From Oscillospiraceae bacterium (GTDB taxonomy: Bacteria; Bacillota_A; Clostridia; Oscillospirales; CAG-272), in NCBI GenBank assembly GCA_015063445.1, contig SVUD01000006.1, positions 1 to 58,977 of the forward strand: 58,977 nt of DNA, written 5' to 3'. Every line of letters starts with the position of its first letter. Positions within the stretch are counted from its first letter, which is position 1. The translations under genes were made by a program, and so were the position numbers. Of this stretch, positions 32,844-42,353 are shown piece by piece. Under the pieces are notes generated by a model. The model was not told the DNA's origin and searched no databases. It was given only the letters and a program-made list of their open reading frames with translations.

Positions 32844-32877
32844 AGAGTGCGGCAACCTGCGAGCCGCACTCTTTTTT
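32844..32877 (+). terminator. Terminator after rplL
   Basis: AGAGTGCGGC / GCCGCACTCT, 10 perfect pairs, then TTTTT. Confidence 0.93.
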
Positions 32878-32927
32878 GTATATTTGCGGATTGTATTTGA
32901 TTTTTTGTTTTTCTTTTTTGAATCGAC

Positions 32928-32956
32928 TTGACAAATAAGTCCTGATGCTATAAAAT
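32928..32956 (+). promoter_or_regulatory. Promoter of the phosphodiesterase gene
   Basis: TTGACA (32928-32933), 17-bp spacer, TAAAAT (32951-32956). Confidence 0.8.
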
Positions 32957-32982
32957 ATTTACGATGGAAAAGGAGAACTTTT

Positions 32983-34281
32983 ATGAACAGAAAACTTATA
33001 ATAATATCAAACGATGCGCTTGTGCGTGAGGATATAGAATATTTAAAAACAAAGCCATGCATCAGGGAGATCATAGAAAACGGTAGCTTTGTTGAGAGCT
33101 TAAGGACTGTATATCCGTCTATAACGTATTGCTGCCACGCCGCAATGATAACGGGCGCATACCCTGATAAAACCGGTGTGCACAATAACGAGCTTGATGC
33201 TCTTAATGATTCAAGGTGGACGTGGGAGCGTGAGCATATTAAGGTAAAAACACTGATTGACGCATTTAAGGAGAAGGGATTAAAGACGGCAAACGTATTC
33301 TGGCCCGTCCTCGGTAACGATGCGAATATAGATTACAATATCCCTGAATATTGGTCGCAGAGTGACGATGATCCGCTTTGCGATGCGCTCTCCCGTATGG
33401 GAACCTCAGACGAGGTTATCGAGAATATAGTAAAGCCGAATCTTTATTATATAGAAGGACATCAGCGTAAGCATCCTTATGCGGATGAGTTTGTATTCTC
33501 CGCGGCAAGAGATATCCTTCTTAAGTATAAACCGGATCTTCTCGTGGTTCATCCCGCGGGAATAGACAGTCTGCGCCATTCAAAAGGAATATTCAACGAT
33601 TACGTTACCGAGCAGCTTGATTACACTTACTATTGGATAGAGAAGATAGTAAGAGCTGTAAAGGAAAACGGAGATTTTGAAAATACCGATATAATTCTGA
33701 CCTCGGACCACGGTCAAATGGACGTCAAGCGTTGGTGTCATCCCAATATCCTTCTTCGCGATATGGGACTTCTTGATGTTGATGAAAGCGGCACGAAGGC
33801 AAAGAACGCTAAGGCTTATATCAAGGCTGTCGGAGGCTCGGCACAGATATTTATTTGCGATAAGGATAACCCCGAAATCAAAGAAACGATATACAATACG
33901 TTTAAGGAATACGCAAAAACGGGAATGTACGGCTTTGAGCGTATCTATACCAAGGAGGAGGCGGCTGAGGAGGAGCGTCTTTCGGGAGATTTTGAATTTG
34001 TGCTCGAAAGCGACGGATATACCGCCTTTGGCGGCAGAGTTTCGGGCTCATATTATACCTCGTACGACCTCAGCGATTATAGAACGGGAAGAGGCGCGCA
34101 CGGCTATCATCCCGATAAAGGTCCTCAGCCCTGTATGATAATGTACGGTCCCGATTTTAAAAAAGGAATTAAGATAGGTCGCCGTTCGACTCTTGATATG
34201 GCTGCAACCGTAGCAAAGATTTTTGACCTCGATATGCCCGATATGGACGGTAAGCCGATTGATGAGGCTATAGTCGATTAA
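32983..34281 (+). CDS. Type I phosphodiesterase/nucleotide pyrophosphatase family protein
   Basis: 432 residues of the alkaline-phosphatase superfamily. Metal residues are visible: SNDAL at the N-terminus (Asp 10), the nucleophile Thr in VYPSITYCCHAAMITG (about 44-59), D/H in VHPAGIDSLRHSKG (about 187-200) and TSDHGQMD (about 245-252). No signal peptide, so it is cytoplasmic. Cleaves phosphodiester bonds of nucleotides or sugar-phosphate compounds; substrate unknown. AAAAGGAG ribosome site. Confidence 0.87.
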   Translation: MNRKLIIISNDALVREDIEYLKTKPCIREIIENGSFVESLRTVYPSITYCCHAAMITGAYPDKTGVHNNELDALNDSRWTWEREHIKVKTLIDAFKEKGLKTANVFWPVLGNDANIDYNIPEYWSQSDDDPLCDALSRMGTSDEVIENIVKPNLYYIEGHQRKHPYADEFVFSAARDILLKYKPDLLVVHPAGIDSLRHSKGIFNDYVTEQLDYTYYWIEKIVRAVKENGDFENTDIILTSDHGQMDVKRWCHPNILLRDMGLLDVDESGTKAKNAKAYIKAVGGSAQIFICDKDNPEIKETIYNTFKEYAKTGMYGFERIYTKEEAAEEERLSGDFEFVLESDGYTAFGGRVSGSYYTSYDLSDYRTGRGAHGYHPDKGPQPCMIMYGPDFKKGIKIGRRSTLDMAATVAKIFDLDMPDMDGKPIDEAIVD

Positions 34282-34324
34282 GCAGCAGCTGATAGCGGAA
34301 ACGCCTTGAAAATATAATAAAGCC

Positions 34325-34376
34325 AAAAAATCCAAGACTAAAGCTGTTAGATAGCAGCATAGTCTTGGATTTTTCT
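34325..34376. terminator. Bidirectional terminator
   Basis: AAAAATCCAAGACTA..AGCTG / CAGC..TAGTCTTGGATTTTT, between two convergent genes. Confidence 0.88.
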
Positions 34377-34387
34377 TTATTTAAAGC

Positions 34388-34930
34388 TTATAAATTTTCT
34401 TCCGCTTTTCGCTGAGCGAGATATTTTCTTCTTACCTCAGTAAGAAAGCTTTGCACTCTCTCTGACTGATAATCTCTGTATGTCCAGGGAAGCTTTTGCC
34501 ACGCTCCTCTTGCGTAAAAGAGCGTAAGCTCGGTATAAATTCCGTCCTTCAAGGGAATGCGGAAGCCTGTCTTTTTCGTGGTTGCGAGAAGAAGCCTGCC
34601 GTGACTCAAAAAGCCGGGATCAAGATTTATTTTTCTGTTTCCGTCGATGCTGAAATCCGTCTCGACCGAATTGGTGAAGGTTTTGATATCGGCTTGATTT
34701 TCGGGAGCTACAAGTCGCTCGAAGCTTAAAATCCGTCTCTTAGCCTCGCCGCCAAGCTCACCGTCGTAGTAGCTTGAAAATTCCTTTGTAAAGGAGAATT
34801 CTTCGGTAGCGAAATCATAAGGTCCGAATTTATCCACCATAATTTTAAGCGCCTTTTCGTAGGTCTCACCGTCGCTGTATATAAAGCCTATAATAAGCTT
34901 TTCCTTTTCAAATTCGTATGCAAGTCCCAT
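34388..34930 (-). CDS. DUF4416 family protein
   Basis: 180 residues. DUF4416 traits: FGPYDFATEEFSFTKEFSSYY in the first third, LDPGFLSHGRLLLATTKKTG (about 108-127) and LPWTYRDYQS near the C-terminus. The family is widespread in anaerobes with unknown function. It lies 18 bp downstream of cysK on the same strand and is likely co-transcribed. Confidence 0.88.
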   Translation of the reverse strand: MGLAYEFEKEKLIIGFIYSDGETYEKALKIMVDKFGPYDFATEEFSFTKEFSSYYDGELGGEAKRRILSFERLVAPENQADIKTFTNSVETDFSIDGNRKINLDPGFLSHGRLLLATTKKTGFRIPLKDGIYTELTLFYARGAWQKLPWTYRDYQSERVQSFLTEVRRKYLAQRKAEENL

Positions 34931-34948
34931 GTTTTAGAGTCCTTTGTT

Positions 34949-35878
34949 TTAGTCAAAAATATCGGTGCTGAGATATCTGTCAATACCGTCCGGCAGGAGA
35001 ACTGCTATGCTTTTTCCCTTCATATCGGCACGCCTTGCGACGCTTATGGCGGCTGAAAGCGCGGCGCCGGAGGAAATACCTATACCGAGCCCCAAAATTC
35101 TCGAAGCCATTCTCACGGTCTCATAAGCCTCGTCTGCGGAAACCGTTATAACCTCGTCGTAAATTTCTCTGTTAAGAAGGTCGGGAATGAAGTTTGCGCC
35201 TATTCCCTGTATCTTATGAGGCGCTGCCGAGCCTCCCGAAAGAAGGGGGGATTCTTTCGGCTCTACGGCTATGATTCTCGTGTTTCCATTCTTGCTCTTT
35301 AAATATTCGCCAACGCCGGAAATCGTTCCTCCTGTGCCTACAGCCGCTATAAAAACGTCAACGTTTCCATCAAGAGAATTGTAAATTTCCGGACCTGTGG
35401 TATCGAAATGCGCATTTTTGTTTGCAATATTGTCAAATTGAGAGGGAATAAACGAGTTTTCTATTTCTTTGTGAAGCTCGTCCGCTCGTTTGATTGCGCC
35501 TATCATACCAAGCGCAGCCTCCGTAAGAACGACCTCCGCGCCGTAAGCCTTAATAAAAAGCTGTCTTTCGCGTGACATAGAGGAGGGCATAACTATAATA
35601 GCGCGATAACCTCTCGAGGCAGCTATAGCCGCAAGAGCGATACCCGTATTTCCTGAGGTTGGCTCAATTATAGTGCCACCTTTTTTGAGAAGTCCTTGGC
35701 GTTCTGCCGAAATGATCATTCCAAGAGCCGCTCTGTCCTTGGCGCTGCCTGTAGGATTGAAGTATTCGAGCTTTGCGTAAATGTCGGCTGAAAGTCCAAG
35801 CTCAAGCTTTAGCTTATCGGCTTTTAGTAATGGGGTATTGCCGATAATATCTTCAATATTATTATATATGTTATTCAT
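34949..35878 (-). CDS. cysK: Cysteine synthase A
   Basis: 309 residues. PLP lysine in NPTGSAKDRAALGM (about 41-54), phosphate-binding TSGNTGIALA (about 74-83), GTGGTISGVGEYL (about 182-194) and C-terminal GIGISSGAAL. Makes cysteine from O-acetylserine and sulfide. No S-box or T-box leader was recognised upstream. Confidence 0.95.
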   Translation of the reverse strand: MNNIYNNIEDIIGNTPLLKADKLKLELGLSADIYAKLEYFNPTGSAKDRAALGMIISAERQGLLKKGGTIIEPTSGNTGIALAAIAASRGYRAIIVMPSSMSRERQLFIKAYGAEVVLTEAALGMIGAIKRADELHKEIENSFIPSQFDNIANKNAHFDTTGPEIYNSLDGNVDVFIAAVGTGGTISGVGEYLKSKNGNTRIIAVEPKESPLLSGGSAAPHKIQGIGANFIPDLLNREIYDEVITVSADEAYETVRMASRILGLGIGISSGAALSAAISVARRADMKGKSIAVLLPDGIDRYLSTDIFD

Positions 35879-35894
35879 TTTGTACCTTTGCTTT

Positions 35895-35926
35895 CAAATA
35901 AGGGCTGCCGAAATACGACAGCCCTT
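35895..35926 (-). terminator. Terminator of the 922-residue gene
   Basis: AAGGGCTG / CAGCCCTT stem, then ATTTG on the minus strand; moderate T-tract. Confidence 0.7.
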
Positions 35927-36008
35927 AAAGTGTATATTATTTGTTTTACTTCAGCGTACAACTTAGAAATAAAAGCTCGTCAAACTTTAAAGAAAATCAG
36001 CGAAGCAA

Positions 36009-38777
36009 TTATCTGTTACTCTTCTTTTCAAGCTCAAGCTCTTCTTTTTCGAGCCTCTCTATTTCTTCGTCGTATTGCTTTCTGCGTTCATCTTCCTGCT
36101 CGTCGTGATAACTGTTGAAGTCGTCAAGCTCGGAATTCATATCCTCGTGTATCTTAAGGCGCTTAGCATCACGCTCAGCCTTCTTGTTGAGCTTCTTATC
36201 GATCTTCGCCTTGCGCTTTTCGATCTTCGCCTTTTTCTTTTCTTCCTTAGCCTTTTGAATGTCAGCAAGACGTTTTTCCTCGGCAAGAATAAATTCCTTT
36301 TCTATCATGCCGACCTCGGCAACGTTTTCACGGATATTAGGATAAATATCGGATACTCTGTCAATCTCGTTAACAGCGGTTTCCTTAGAAACGTACTTGC
36401 TGAAGGGCCACCAGGATCTCTTATAAGAAACGTAATGCGTAGTAGGTGCGCCAAGACGAACTATCTCCGTAGACTGTCCTGTCTGTCTGTCGTAAGCCTC
36501 GTAGTACGTAAGAGAGGTGGGCTGAACCTCGGTAGTGCTGATCTTTCTGTTGATGGGCGTAGTAATCTCATACTTAGCGCCGCGCTTCTTGCAGATGTAG
36601 ATGTATCTGTCGTTGTATTCCGCCATAGCCGCTACGTCGTGAGAAATCTTATGCAAGTTCTTTCCGTAGAGGTCGGTAGAGTAGAGAGAGTAACCAACCG
36701 TATCACCGTTTCCTTTGACGTTTCCAAAATCGTCATTCTTGAGGTAATAAACCTTTTCGTTGTCGATGATTATTCTCGAAAGATCGTCGATTGCGGGAGC
36801 GATACGAACGTCATTCGTTCCGTCGGAGCGAACAACCTTAAGATCACCGTTAGTGGCTATGTAATAGATGTATCCGTTAAGAACCTTAACAAGCTTTGCG
36901 AATCTTGAAGCAACGAGCGTATTCTTCGTTCCGTCGGTGCTTACTTTCATAAGGCATGCGTTTATACCCTCGCCGTTTACGTAGTAAAGCCAGCCTGATG
37001 TAAAGGTGCATATTCTTCCGGGCTTTTCCATGATCTCACGCTTATCGCTTCCGTCAAGATTAGCGGAATAAAGGCGCTTGTCGTCACGGCTTCCAACAAT
37101 GTAGAACACACGGTTTCCACGTGTTGCGTAATGGCTTCTTACGTTGGAGTCAATAAGCTTTGATTCCTTGGTATCAATATCGATCGAGTAAAGATCCATA
37201 TTGTTTTCACTGTAGATTCTCTGCGAGTAAATTATCTTACCGTTGGTTACAGAGTGAATATAGTAGTCCGAGTTAAGTATCTCTGTGGTCGTACCGGTTT
37301 CAATATCGTAAACGCGGAAGACCGGCTTGTAGCTATACTTATCAAGAGCCGTGTAGAATATCTTGTCATTATAGTAATCCATAATGTCAACTATCTCGGG
37401 AATGATTACCTTAGAGGTAGCGTTGTCCATATCCACAAGGAGAACGGAATAGTTATTTCCTCTGTTTTCTGCTTCCTTCTTTCTGAACTTCTTTCTTCCA
37501 AAGCCAAAGCAGCCTCTCTTGACCGTAGTGGTCTCGCGCAGCTTCTTACGAATGAAGAATTTCGTCTTGTCGGATGAATAATAGATAGGCTGCGGATGTC
37601 TGATAACGTAATCACCGGAGGGCGCTTCGTCAAGAATCTTGACGTTTGCGTTGTAATCGGGACTTATGGTATCATAGCAGCAGATGCTGACGTTGTTTCT
37701 CAAATAGAATATCTTCGTACCGAAGCTGTGAATAATATCCGTAACCGCATTGAGAGTAGGTACTGGAGAGGGAACATTGTCTCTTATCTCGTAGAATGCG
37801 TAAGAGCCCTCTGTTACGGGAACGGGATTTGACGGCTCAAAAACGGGGGAGGAGATACGTTTTACAACGTAATATCTGCCCGCAAGCTCCGCAAGCTCAT
37901 CGTTGAACTTGAATATCGTCGAGTTGTCGTTAATGAGCTTTTCGGTATCCTTGTATCCGTATATGGCGCCGAAGAGATGAAGAGCGTTGTCAACTCTGCC
38001 CGCTTCAAGAAGCTTCATGCCCTTTACGTAAGTCTTTTCCGCGTCGATACCTTTTTTGCGTATATCCTCGGCAAGCTTGGCATCCTTGAGAGCCTTGGCC
38101 TTTGCGTATCCGGGGATCTCCTCTATATTCGAGGTAGCTTTAACCTCGCCTGTTTTTTCAATGAACATTTCGAGAGTACGTTCAAGGTCTGCGAGAAGGA
38201 ATGGATCTATTCCGAATCTCTTCGCAAGCTTGATATCTCTCTTAAGCTCGGTAATGATACCGTCACGCTTGCTTTCGATAACCTTGGTAATTGAGGAATA
38301 GAGGTCAACGTATTCGAAAAGATCCGAAATATCGTCGCTCTTGTAGTTATCTATGATCTCAACCTCGAGAACGTCAAGTCCATCGATCTTTTTAAGAACG
38401 GGAATCGCTCTGCATCTGAAGGCGAGATAATACGTAATGGGATCTGCGGAGAACTTGATCTTACAAGCTTCTGCTATAGAATCAAGCGTTGAGATTGAAA
38501 GATTTGAATGGAGCGCGAATTCTCTCCAATCATAGCTTTCGCAGAAATTATCGAAATATATAACACCGGCGCCGGAGGAGGTTACGCCGTCTGCAATTCT
38601 TTTGTCGTTTTCTATCTGCTCGTTTTCACGCTTGGCAAAGTCAAGCGGTCTTAATATTCTGGTAGGGACAACGTTTCCGCACGAATGGCAGACAACGGCC
38701 CTTGAATCCTCTGCGTAGTCAAGTATCGCAGGGCAGTATGGGCAAACCCCGGACAGTAAAAGTTTATTTTCGTTCAT
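36009..38777 (-). CDS. Zinc-ribbon, beta-propeller (DUF5050-like), coiled-coil protein
   Basis: 922 residues, no named function. Residues 12-34 form a zinc ribbon (CPYC and CHSC). About 255-290 looks like a tetratricopeptide-type helical pair (GRVDNALHLFGAIYGYKDTE). About 340-760 are repeated strands with Y-Y/S-x-D patterns like DUF5050/WD40-type propellers, e.g. GWLYYVNGEG, GYIYYIATNG, EKVYYLKNDD. The last 75 residues are Lys/Glu-rich coiled coil. No signal peptide, so cytoplasmic. It may sense or display a signal or scaffold; this is inference. Strong own promoter. Confidence 0.82.
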   Translation of the reverse strand: MNENKLLLSGVCPYCPAILDYAEDSRAVVCHSCGNVVPTRILRPLDFAKRENEQIENDKRIADGVTSSGAGVIYFDNFCESYDWREFALHSNLSISTLDSIAEACKIKFSADPITYYLAFRCRAIPVLKKIDGLDVLEVEIIDNYKSDDISDLFEYVDLYSSITKVIESKRDGIITELKRDIKLAKRFGIDPFLLADLERTLEMFIEKTGEVKATSNIEEIPGYAKAKALKDAKLAEDIRKKGIDAEKTYVKGMKLLEAGRVDNALHLFGAIYGYKDTEKLINDNSTIFKFNDELAELAGRYYVVKRISSPVFEPSNPVPVTEGSYAFYEIRDNVPSPVPTLNAVTDIIHSFGTKIFYLRNNVSICCYDTISPDYNANVKILDEAPSGDYVIRHPQPIYYSSDKTKFFIRKKLRETTTVKRGCFGFGRKKFRKKEAENRGNNYSVLLVDMDNATSKVIIPEIVDIMDYYNDKIFYTALDKYSYKPVFRVYDIETGTTTEILNSDYYIHSVTNGKIIYSQRIYSENNMDLYSIDIDTKESKLIDSNVRSHYATRGNRVFYIVGSRDDKRLYSANLDGSDKREIMEKPGRICTFTSGWLYYVNGEGINACLMKVSTDGTKNTLVASRFAKLVKVLNGYIYYIATNGDLKVVRSDGTNDVRIAPAIDDLSRIIIDNEKVYYLKNDDFGNVKGNGDTVGYSLYSTDLYGKNLHKISHDVAAMAEYNDRYIYICKKRGAKYEITTPINRKISTTEVQPTSLTYYEAYDRQTGQSTEIVRLGAPTTHYVSYKRSWWPFSKYVSKETAVNEIDRVSDIYPNIRENVAEVGMIEKEFILAEEKRLADIQKAKEEKKKAKIEKRKAKIDKKLNKKAERDAKRLKIHEDMNSELDDFNSYHDEQEDERRKQYDEEIERLEKEELELEKKSNR

Positions 38778-38827
38778 TGTTGATTCCTCCTCAAAAGAAC
38801 ATAACTTCGCATATTATATTATAAAAT

Positions 38828-38856
38828 ATTATAACATTATAATTATTTAATGTCAA
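38828..38856 (-). promoter_or_regulatory. Promoter of the propeller-protein gene
   Basis: Minus strand TTGACA (plus 38851-38856), 17-bp spacer, TATAAT (plus 38828-38833). Confidence 0.88.
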
Positions 38857-38970
38857 GTGAATATGGACAAAAAAATGAAAAAAACGCCTTTTACCTACTT
38901 AAAAAGTGAAAAGATTTGACAATAAGCAATAAAAAAACGCTGAAAAAACAAATGTTTTGCGTTGCGGTAC

Positions 38971-38999
38971 TTGAATTTGCGAGAGAAGTGTGATATACT
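38971..38999 (+). promoter_or_regulatory. Promoter of the nfnAB-like operon
   Basis: TTGAAT (38971-38976), 17-bp spacer, TATACT (38994-38999). The 38857-38970 stretch shows nothing else clear. Confidence 0.75.
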
Positions 39000-39093
39000 T
39001 TTATACAAAAATAATTAATAGAAATAAAATGTAAATTTTTTGTGAATTCGTCATCTTTGAACGGATTTTGTCAAAAAACGCAAAGGAACGCAT

Positions 39094-39948
39094 ATGTACA
39101 GAATAGCAGACCGTAAAGAATTGAATTCAACTGTCGTTATGATAGAGGTAGAAGCTCCGCTTGTAGCAAAAAAAGCGGAGCCCGGGCAGTTCATAATTCT
39201 CAGAACCGATGAGGACGGAGAGCGCATACCGCTCACTATTGCAGATTACGACAGAGAAAAGGGAACAGTAAAGGTCATATTCCAGATAGTCGGAGCTACG
39301 ACCTATAAGCTTGGATTAAAGAAAAAAGGCGATTATCTTTCGGATTTCGCGGGGCCTCTCGGAGTACCCACTGATACCGAGGGACTTAAGGATGTGTGTG
39401 TAGTCGGCGGAGGCGTCGGATGCGCGATAGCGCTTCCGATAGCGAAAAAGCTTCGCGCTATGGGCTGCAAGGTTACGTCGGTAATAGGCTTTCGTTCAAA
39501 GGAGCTTGTTATTCTCGAGGATGAATTCAAGGCTGCCTCCGATGAGCTTATAGTTATGACCGATGACGGAAGCTACGGAAGAGAGGGTAACGTCTGTGTT
39601 CCCCTTACGGAAATGCTCGGCGCCGGAAGAAAATTCGATAAGGTTATAACAATCGGACCTCTCATTATGATGAAGTTTGTGGTATCTGCGGTTAAGCCGT
39701 GGGATATCCCCTGCGTTGTTTCAATGAACCCGGTTATGATAGATGGAACGGGAATGTGCGGCGGATGCCGCCTTACCCTTAACCGCGGAGGTGAGAAGGT
39801 AATTAAGTTCGCCTGCGTTGACGGTCCCGATTTCAACGGATACGAGGTCGATTTTGACGAGGCGATGTCAAGAGCGTCTATGTACCGTGATTTTGAGCGC
39901 CATTCTTATGAAGAAACCTGCAATCTTATGAAAAAGGAGAAGTGCTGA
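39094..39948 (+). CDS. NfnA/SudB-like FAD/NAD(P) and 2Fe-2S reductase subunit
   Basis: 284 residues. FAD domain with RIPLTIADYDREKG (about 49-62), NAD-binding VVGGGVGCAIALPIAKKL (about 103-120), and a C-terminal 2Fe-2S binding loop DGTGMCGGCRL plus a further Cys (about 223-255). Such subunits form ferredoxin-NADP+ oxidoreductase (NfnAB) or sulfide dehydrogenase with the next gene. Translationally coupled (TGATG) to it. Confidence 0.9.
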   Translation: MYRIADRKELNSTVVMIEVEAPLVAKKAEPGQFIILRTDEDGERIPLTIADYDREKGTVKVIFQIVGATTYKLGLKKKGDYLSDFAGPLGVPTDTEGLKDVCVVGGGVGCAIALPIAKKLRAMGCKVTSVIGFRSKELVILEDEFKAASDELIVMTDDGSYGREGNVCVPLTEMLGAGRKFDKVITIGPLIMMKFVVSAVKPWDIPCVVSMNPVMIDGTGMCGGCRLTLNRGGEKVIKFACVDGPDFNGYEVDFDEAMSRASMYRDFERHSYEETCNLMKKEKC

Positions 39949-41378
39949 TGTCGAACAGGATAGATATGAAAATGCCCCGTCAGCCTATGCCTACGCGCGC
40001 CGCTGACGAAAGAAGCCGTGACTTTTTCGAGGTTGCCGAGGGGTATACGGAGGAGCTTGCGCTTAACGAAGCTCTGAGATGCCTTAACTGTAAAAATATG
40101 CCCTGTGTTTCCGGCTGTCCCGTAAACGTTGCTATTCCCGATTTTATCTCAAAAATAAAAAAAGGGGATTTTAACGGCGCCTATGAGGTTATAGCAAAAT
40201 CCTCAAGTCTTCCTGCGGTTTGCGGAAGAGTTTGTCCCCAGGAAACCCAGTGCGAATCAAAATGTGTCAGAGGCATAAAAACCGAGCCTGTAGCGATAGG
40301 CAGACTCGAAAGGTTTGTCGCAGACCTTCACAACGCTCAGAAAACCGAAAAGCCAAAGATTCTTTCAAACGGTCATAAGGTTGCCGTTATCGGCTCAGGT
40401 CCCGCGGGACTTTCTGCCTCGGGAGACCTTGCGAAGCTTGGATACGAGGTAACCGTATTTGAGGCTTTACATACGGAAGGTGGCGTTCTTTCCTACGGTA
40501 TTCCCGAATTCAGACTTCCGAAGAACATAGTAAAGCGTGAGGTTGAAAATCTCAAAGCTCTCGGAGTCGAGTTTATGACTAACGTTATAATCGGTAAAAC
40601 TCTGACCGTTGACGAGCTTTTCGATATGGGATACAAGGCTGTATTTATCGGTACGGGAGCGGGACTTCCAAACTTTATGGGTATTCCCGGAGAGTCGCTT
40701 AAGGGCGTTTATTCCGCAAACGAATTTTTGACCAGAAGCAATCTTATGAAGGCATACCGCAATGATTCTGCAACGCCCGTAATGAAGGGCGGAAGAGTTG
40801 CCGTAGTCGGCGGAGGAAACGTCGCTATGGACGCCGCGAGAACCGCAGTCAGACTCGGAGCCGAAAAAACGTATATCGTATACAGACGTTCTCTCAATGA
40901 GCTTCCCGCAAGACGCGAGGAGGTTGAGCACGCGATGGAGGAGGGCATTGAGTTTATGCTCCTCACCAATCCTACCGAGATTATCGGCTATGAAAATCCC
41001 CTGGATAAGCGCGATGTGAAAAACGGCTTTGTCACGGGTATGAAATGCATAAAAATGGAGCTTGGCGAACCCGATGAGAGAGGAAGAAGAAGCCCTGTTC
41101 CGATAAAGGACAGCGAGTTTGTCATAGACCTTGATACCGTAATTATGTCGATAGGCACGTCTCCCAATCCTCTCATAAAATCAACTACCGAGGGGCTTGA
41201 CGTTAACCGTCGCGGCGGCATAGTTGTAGAAGAGAAAACTATGCAGACCTCACGCGAGGGAGTATTTGCGGGTGGCGACGCCGTGACCGGAGCAGCAACC
41301 GTAATTTCCGCTATGGGCGCGGGCAAGGTTGCCGCAAAGGCGATCGACGAGTACGTAACCGCAAAGTACGGAAAATAA
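39948..41378 (+). CDS. NfnB/glutamate-synthase-small-chain-like oxidoreductase
   Basis: 476 residues from the ATG overlapping the upstream stop. N-terminal Fe-S region CLNCKNMPCVSGCPV (about 46-60) and CGRVCPQETQCESKC, then two nucleotide-binding folds: VIGSGPAGLSASGDLAKLG (about 147) and VVGGGNVAMDAARTA (about 287). Typical of NfnB/GltA. As a pair with NfnA it would bifurcate electrons between NADH, NADPH and ferredoxin; annotation as NADPH-glutamate synthase small chain is common but no large subunit is here. Confidence 0.9.
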   Translation: MSNRIDMKMPRQPMPTRAADERSRDFFEVAEGYTEELALNEALRCLNCKNMPCVSGCPVNVAIPDFISKIKKGDFNGAYEVIAKSSSLPAVCGRVCPQETQCESKCVRGIKTEPVAIGRLERFVADLHNAQKTEKPKILSNGHKVAVIGSGPAGLSASGDLAKLGYEVTVFEALHTEGGVLSYGIPEFRLPKNIVKREVENLKALGVEFMTNVIIGKTLTVDELFDMGYKAVFIGTGAGLPNFMGIPGESLKGVYSANEFLTRSNLMKAYRNDSATPVMKGGRVAVVGGGNVAMDAARTAVRLGAEKTYIVYRRSLNELPARREEVEHAMEEGIEFMLLTNPTEIIGYENPLDKRDVKNGFVTGMKCIKMELGEPDERGRRSPVPIKDSEFVIDLDTVIMSIGTSPNPLIKSTTEGLDVNRRGGIVVEEKTMQTSREGVFAGGDAVTGAATVISAMGAGKVAAKAIDEYVTAKYGK

Positions 41379-41440
41379 TACAGAGACAGTACGCAAAGTA
41401 TCCTAAATGGCTAAGAGGCGTACGGATAAATTATATAAAA

Positions 41441-41525
41441 GCGCAGTTAGCGTATTGAAAATAGCGCGAACACGGTAAAACGTGCGAGTCGGCATATCAA
41501 TATTACGTTAACTGCGTTTTTGTTA
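41441..41525 (+). terminator. Terminator after the nfnAB-like genes
   Basis: Long stem GCGCAGTTAGCGTATTG / CAATATTACGTTAACTGCG with an internal CACG/CGTG hairpin, then TTTTTG. Another hairpin GTACGC/GCGTAC (41389-41423) stands before it, and CGCAAACG/CGTTTGCG (41548-41577) after it, next to the convergent mecA-type gene. Confidence 0.75.
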
Positions 41526-41581
41526 TTATCAAACGTGTCGTTCGGACCGCAAACGCTTATCCTGACATACGTTTGCGACGT

Positions 41582-42172
41582 TTAAAGTCTCGAAAGCTGC
41601 TCGACCGCTTCGCCGTCGGTTAACTTCTTGCAATGCTCGGTTATGTATGGGATTCTTTCATCGGGAGTTCTGGTGGCAAATTCTAAGAGAATCGCAAATT
41701 CGCATATCTGTCCGAGTCTCGTTGCGCCGCGCTCGGTTATCTCGAGATAGTACCCCTCGGAGTCACTGTAAAAAAGCTCGCTTTCCTTTATGCTTTTTGC
41801 TCCGTTTATAATTTTGCTCGCTTGAATGAGATCGGTGAAGCTTACGAAGTTATACATCGTTCTCTTGCTGTCAAGCATAGTGACGTTTTCGCTTTTTGAC
41901 ATAAATCTTTCGTTTCCCTTTGAAAGACTTGAAAGCTTGGTGACGAAAAGCTCGGCTCCGCCGTCGCGAGAGGGATAAAACTGTATAAGGAGCTTAGAGC
42001 CATCAAAATTAAAGCCGTGATTTTTCTTTATAAAATCAAGTATTTTCCAAACCTTACCCCGAGTTTTCGTATCGTTGTAATCAACTTCGGCAATGTCAAG
42101 CGCGTATTTCTTTATATCGTCCTCGGAAAGCATTATTTTAACTTTTGTGTTACTTATCTTAAGAACGTCCAA
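41582..42172 (-). CDS. mecA: MecA-family adaptor protein
   Basis: 196 residues. The N-terminal domain (KISNTKVKIMLSEDDIKKY, about 5-23) and a C-terminal domain of the MecA/YpbH type with LIQFYPSRDGGAELFVTKL (about 62-80). MecA delivers substrates to the ClpC ATPase. The middle linker is shorter and less acidic than in Bacillus. It has a plausible ribosome site GAAAGGAGGG on the minus strand. Confidence 0.85.
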   Translation of the reverse strand: MDVLKISNTKVKIMLSEDDIKKYALDIAEVDYNDTKTRGKVWKILDFIKKNHGFNFDGSKLLIQFYPSRDGGAELFVTKLSSLSKGNERFMSKSENVTMLDSKRTMYNFVSFTDLIQASKIINGAKSIKESELFYSDSEGYYLEITERGATRLGQICEFAILLEFATRTPDERIPYITEHCKKLTDGEAVEQLSRL

Positions 42173-42353
42173 AGGCGTAACCCTCCTTTCGTTTTCGTCT
42201 GTTACCCTTACACACTATCATTGTATCATTTTACGTCCGGAAATGCTACTTGGAAAAAATGAAAAATAGCGAAAAATATGGTACATATCAAAGTACGAAC
42301 CCTATATTTTCCGCTATTTCTTGTATTTTTTTGTTTTTATCTTACCGAAAACA

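Noticed and set aside
34931..36008. T-box or S-box leader for cysK
   Set aside because: The 130 bp upstream of cysK hold only the terminator of the preceding gene; no T-box or S-box core was found.
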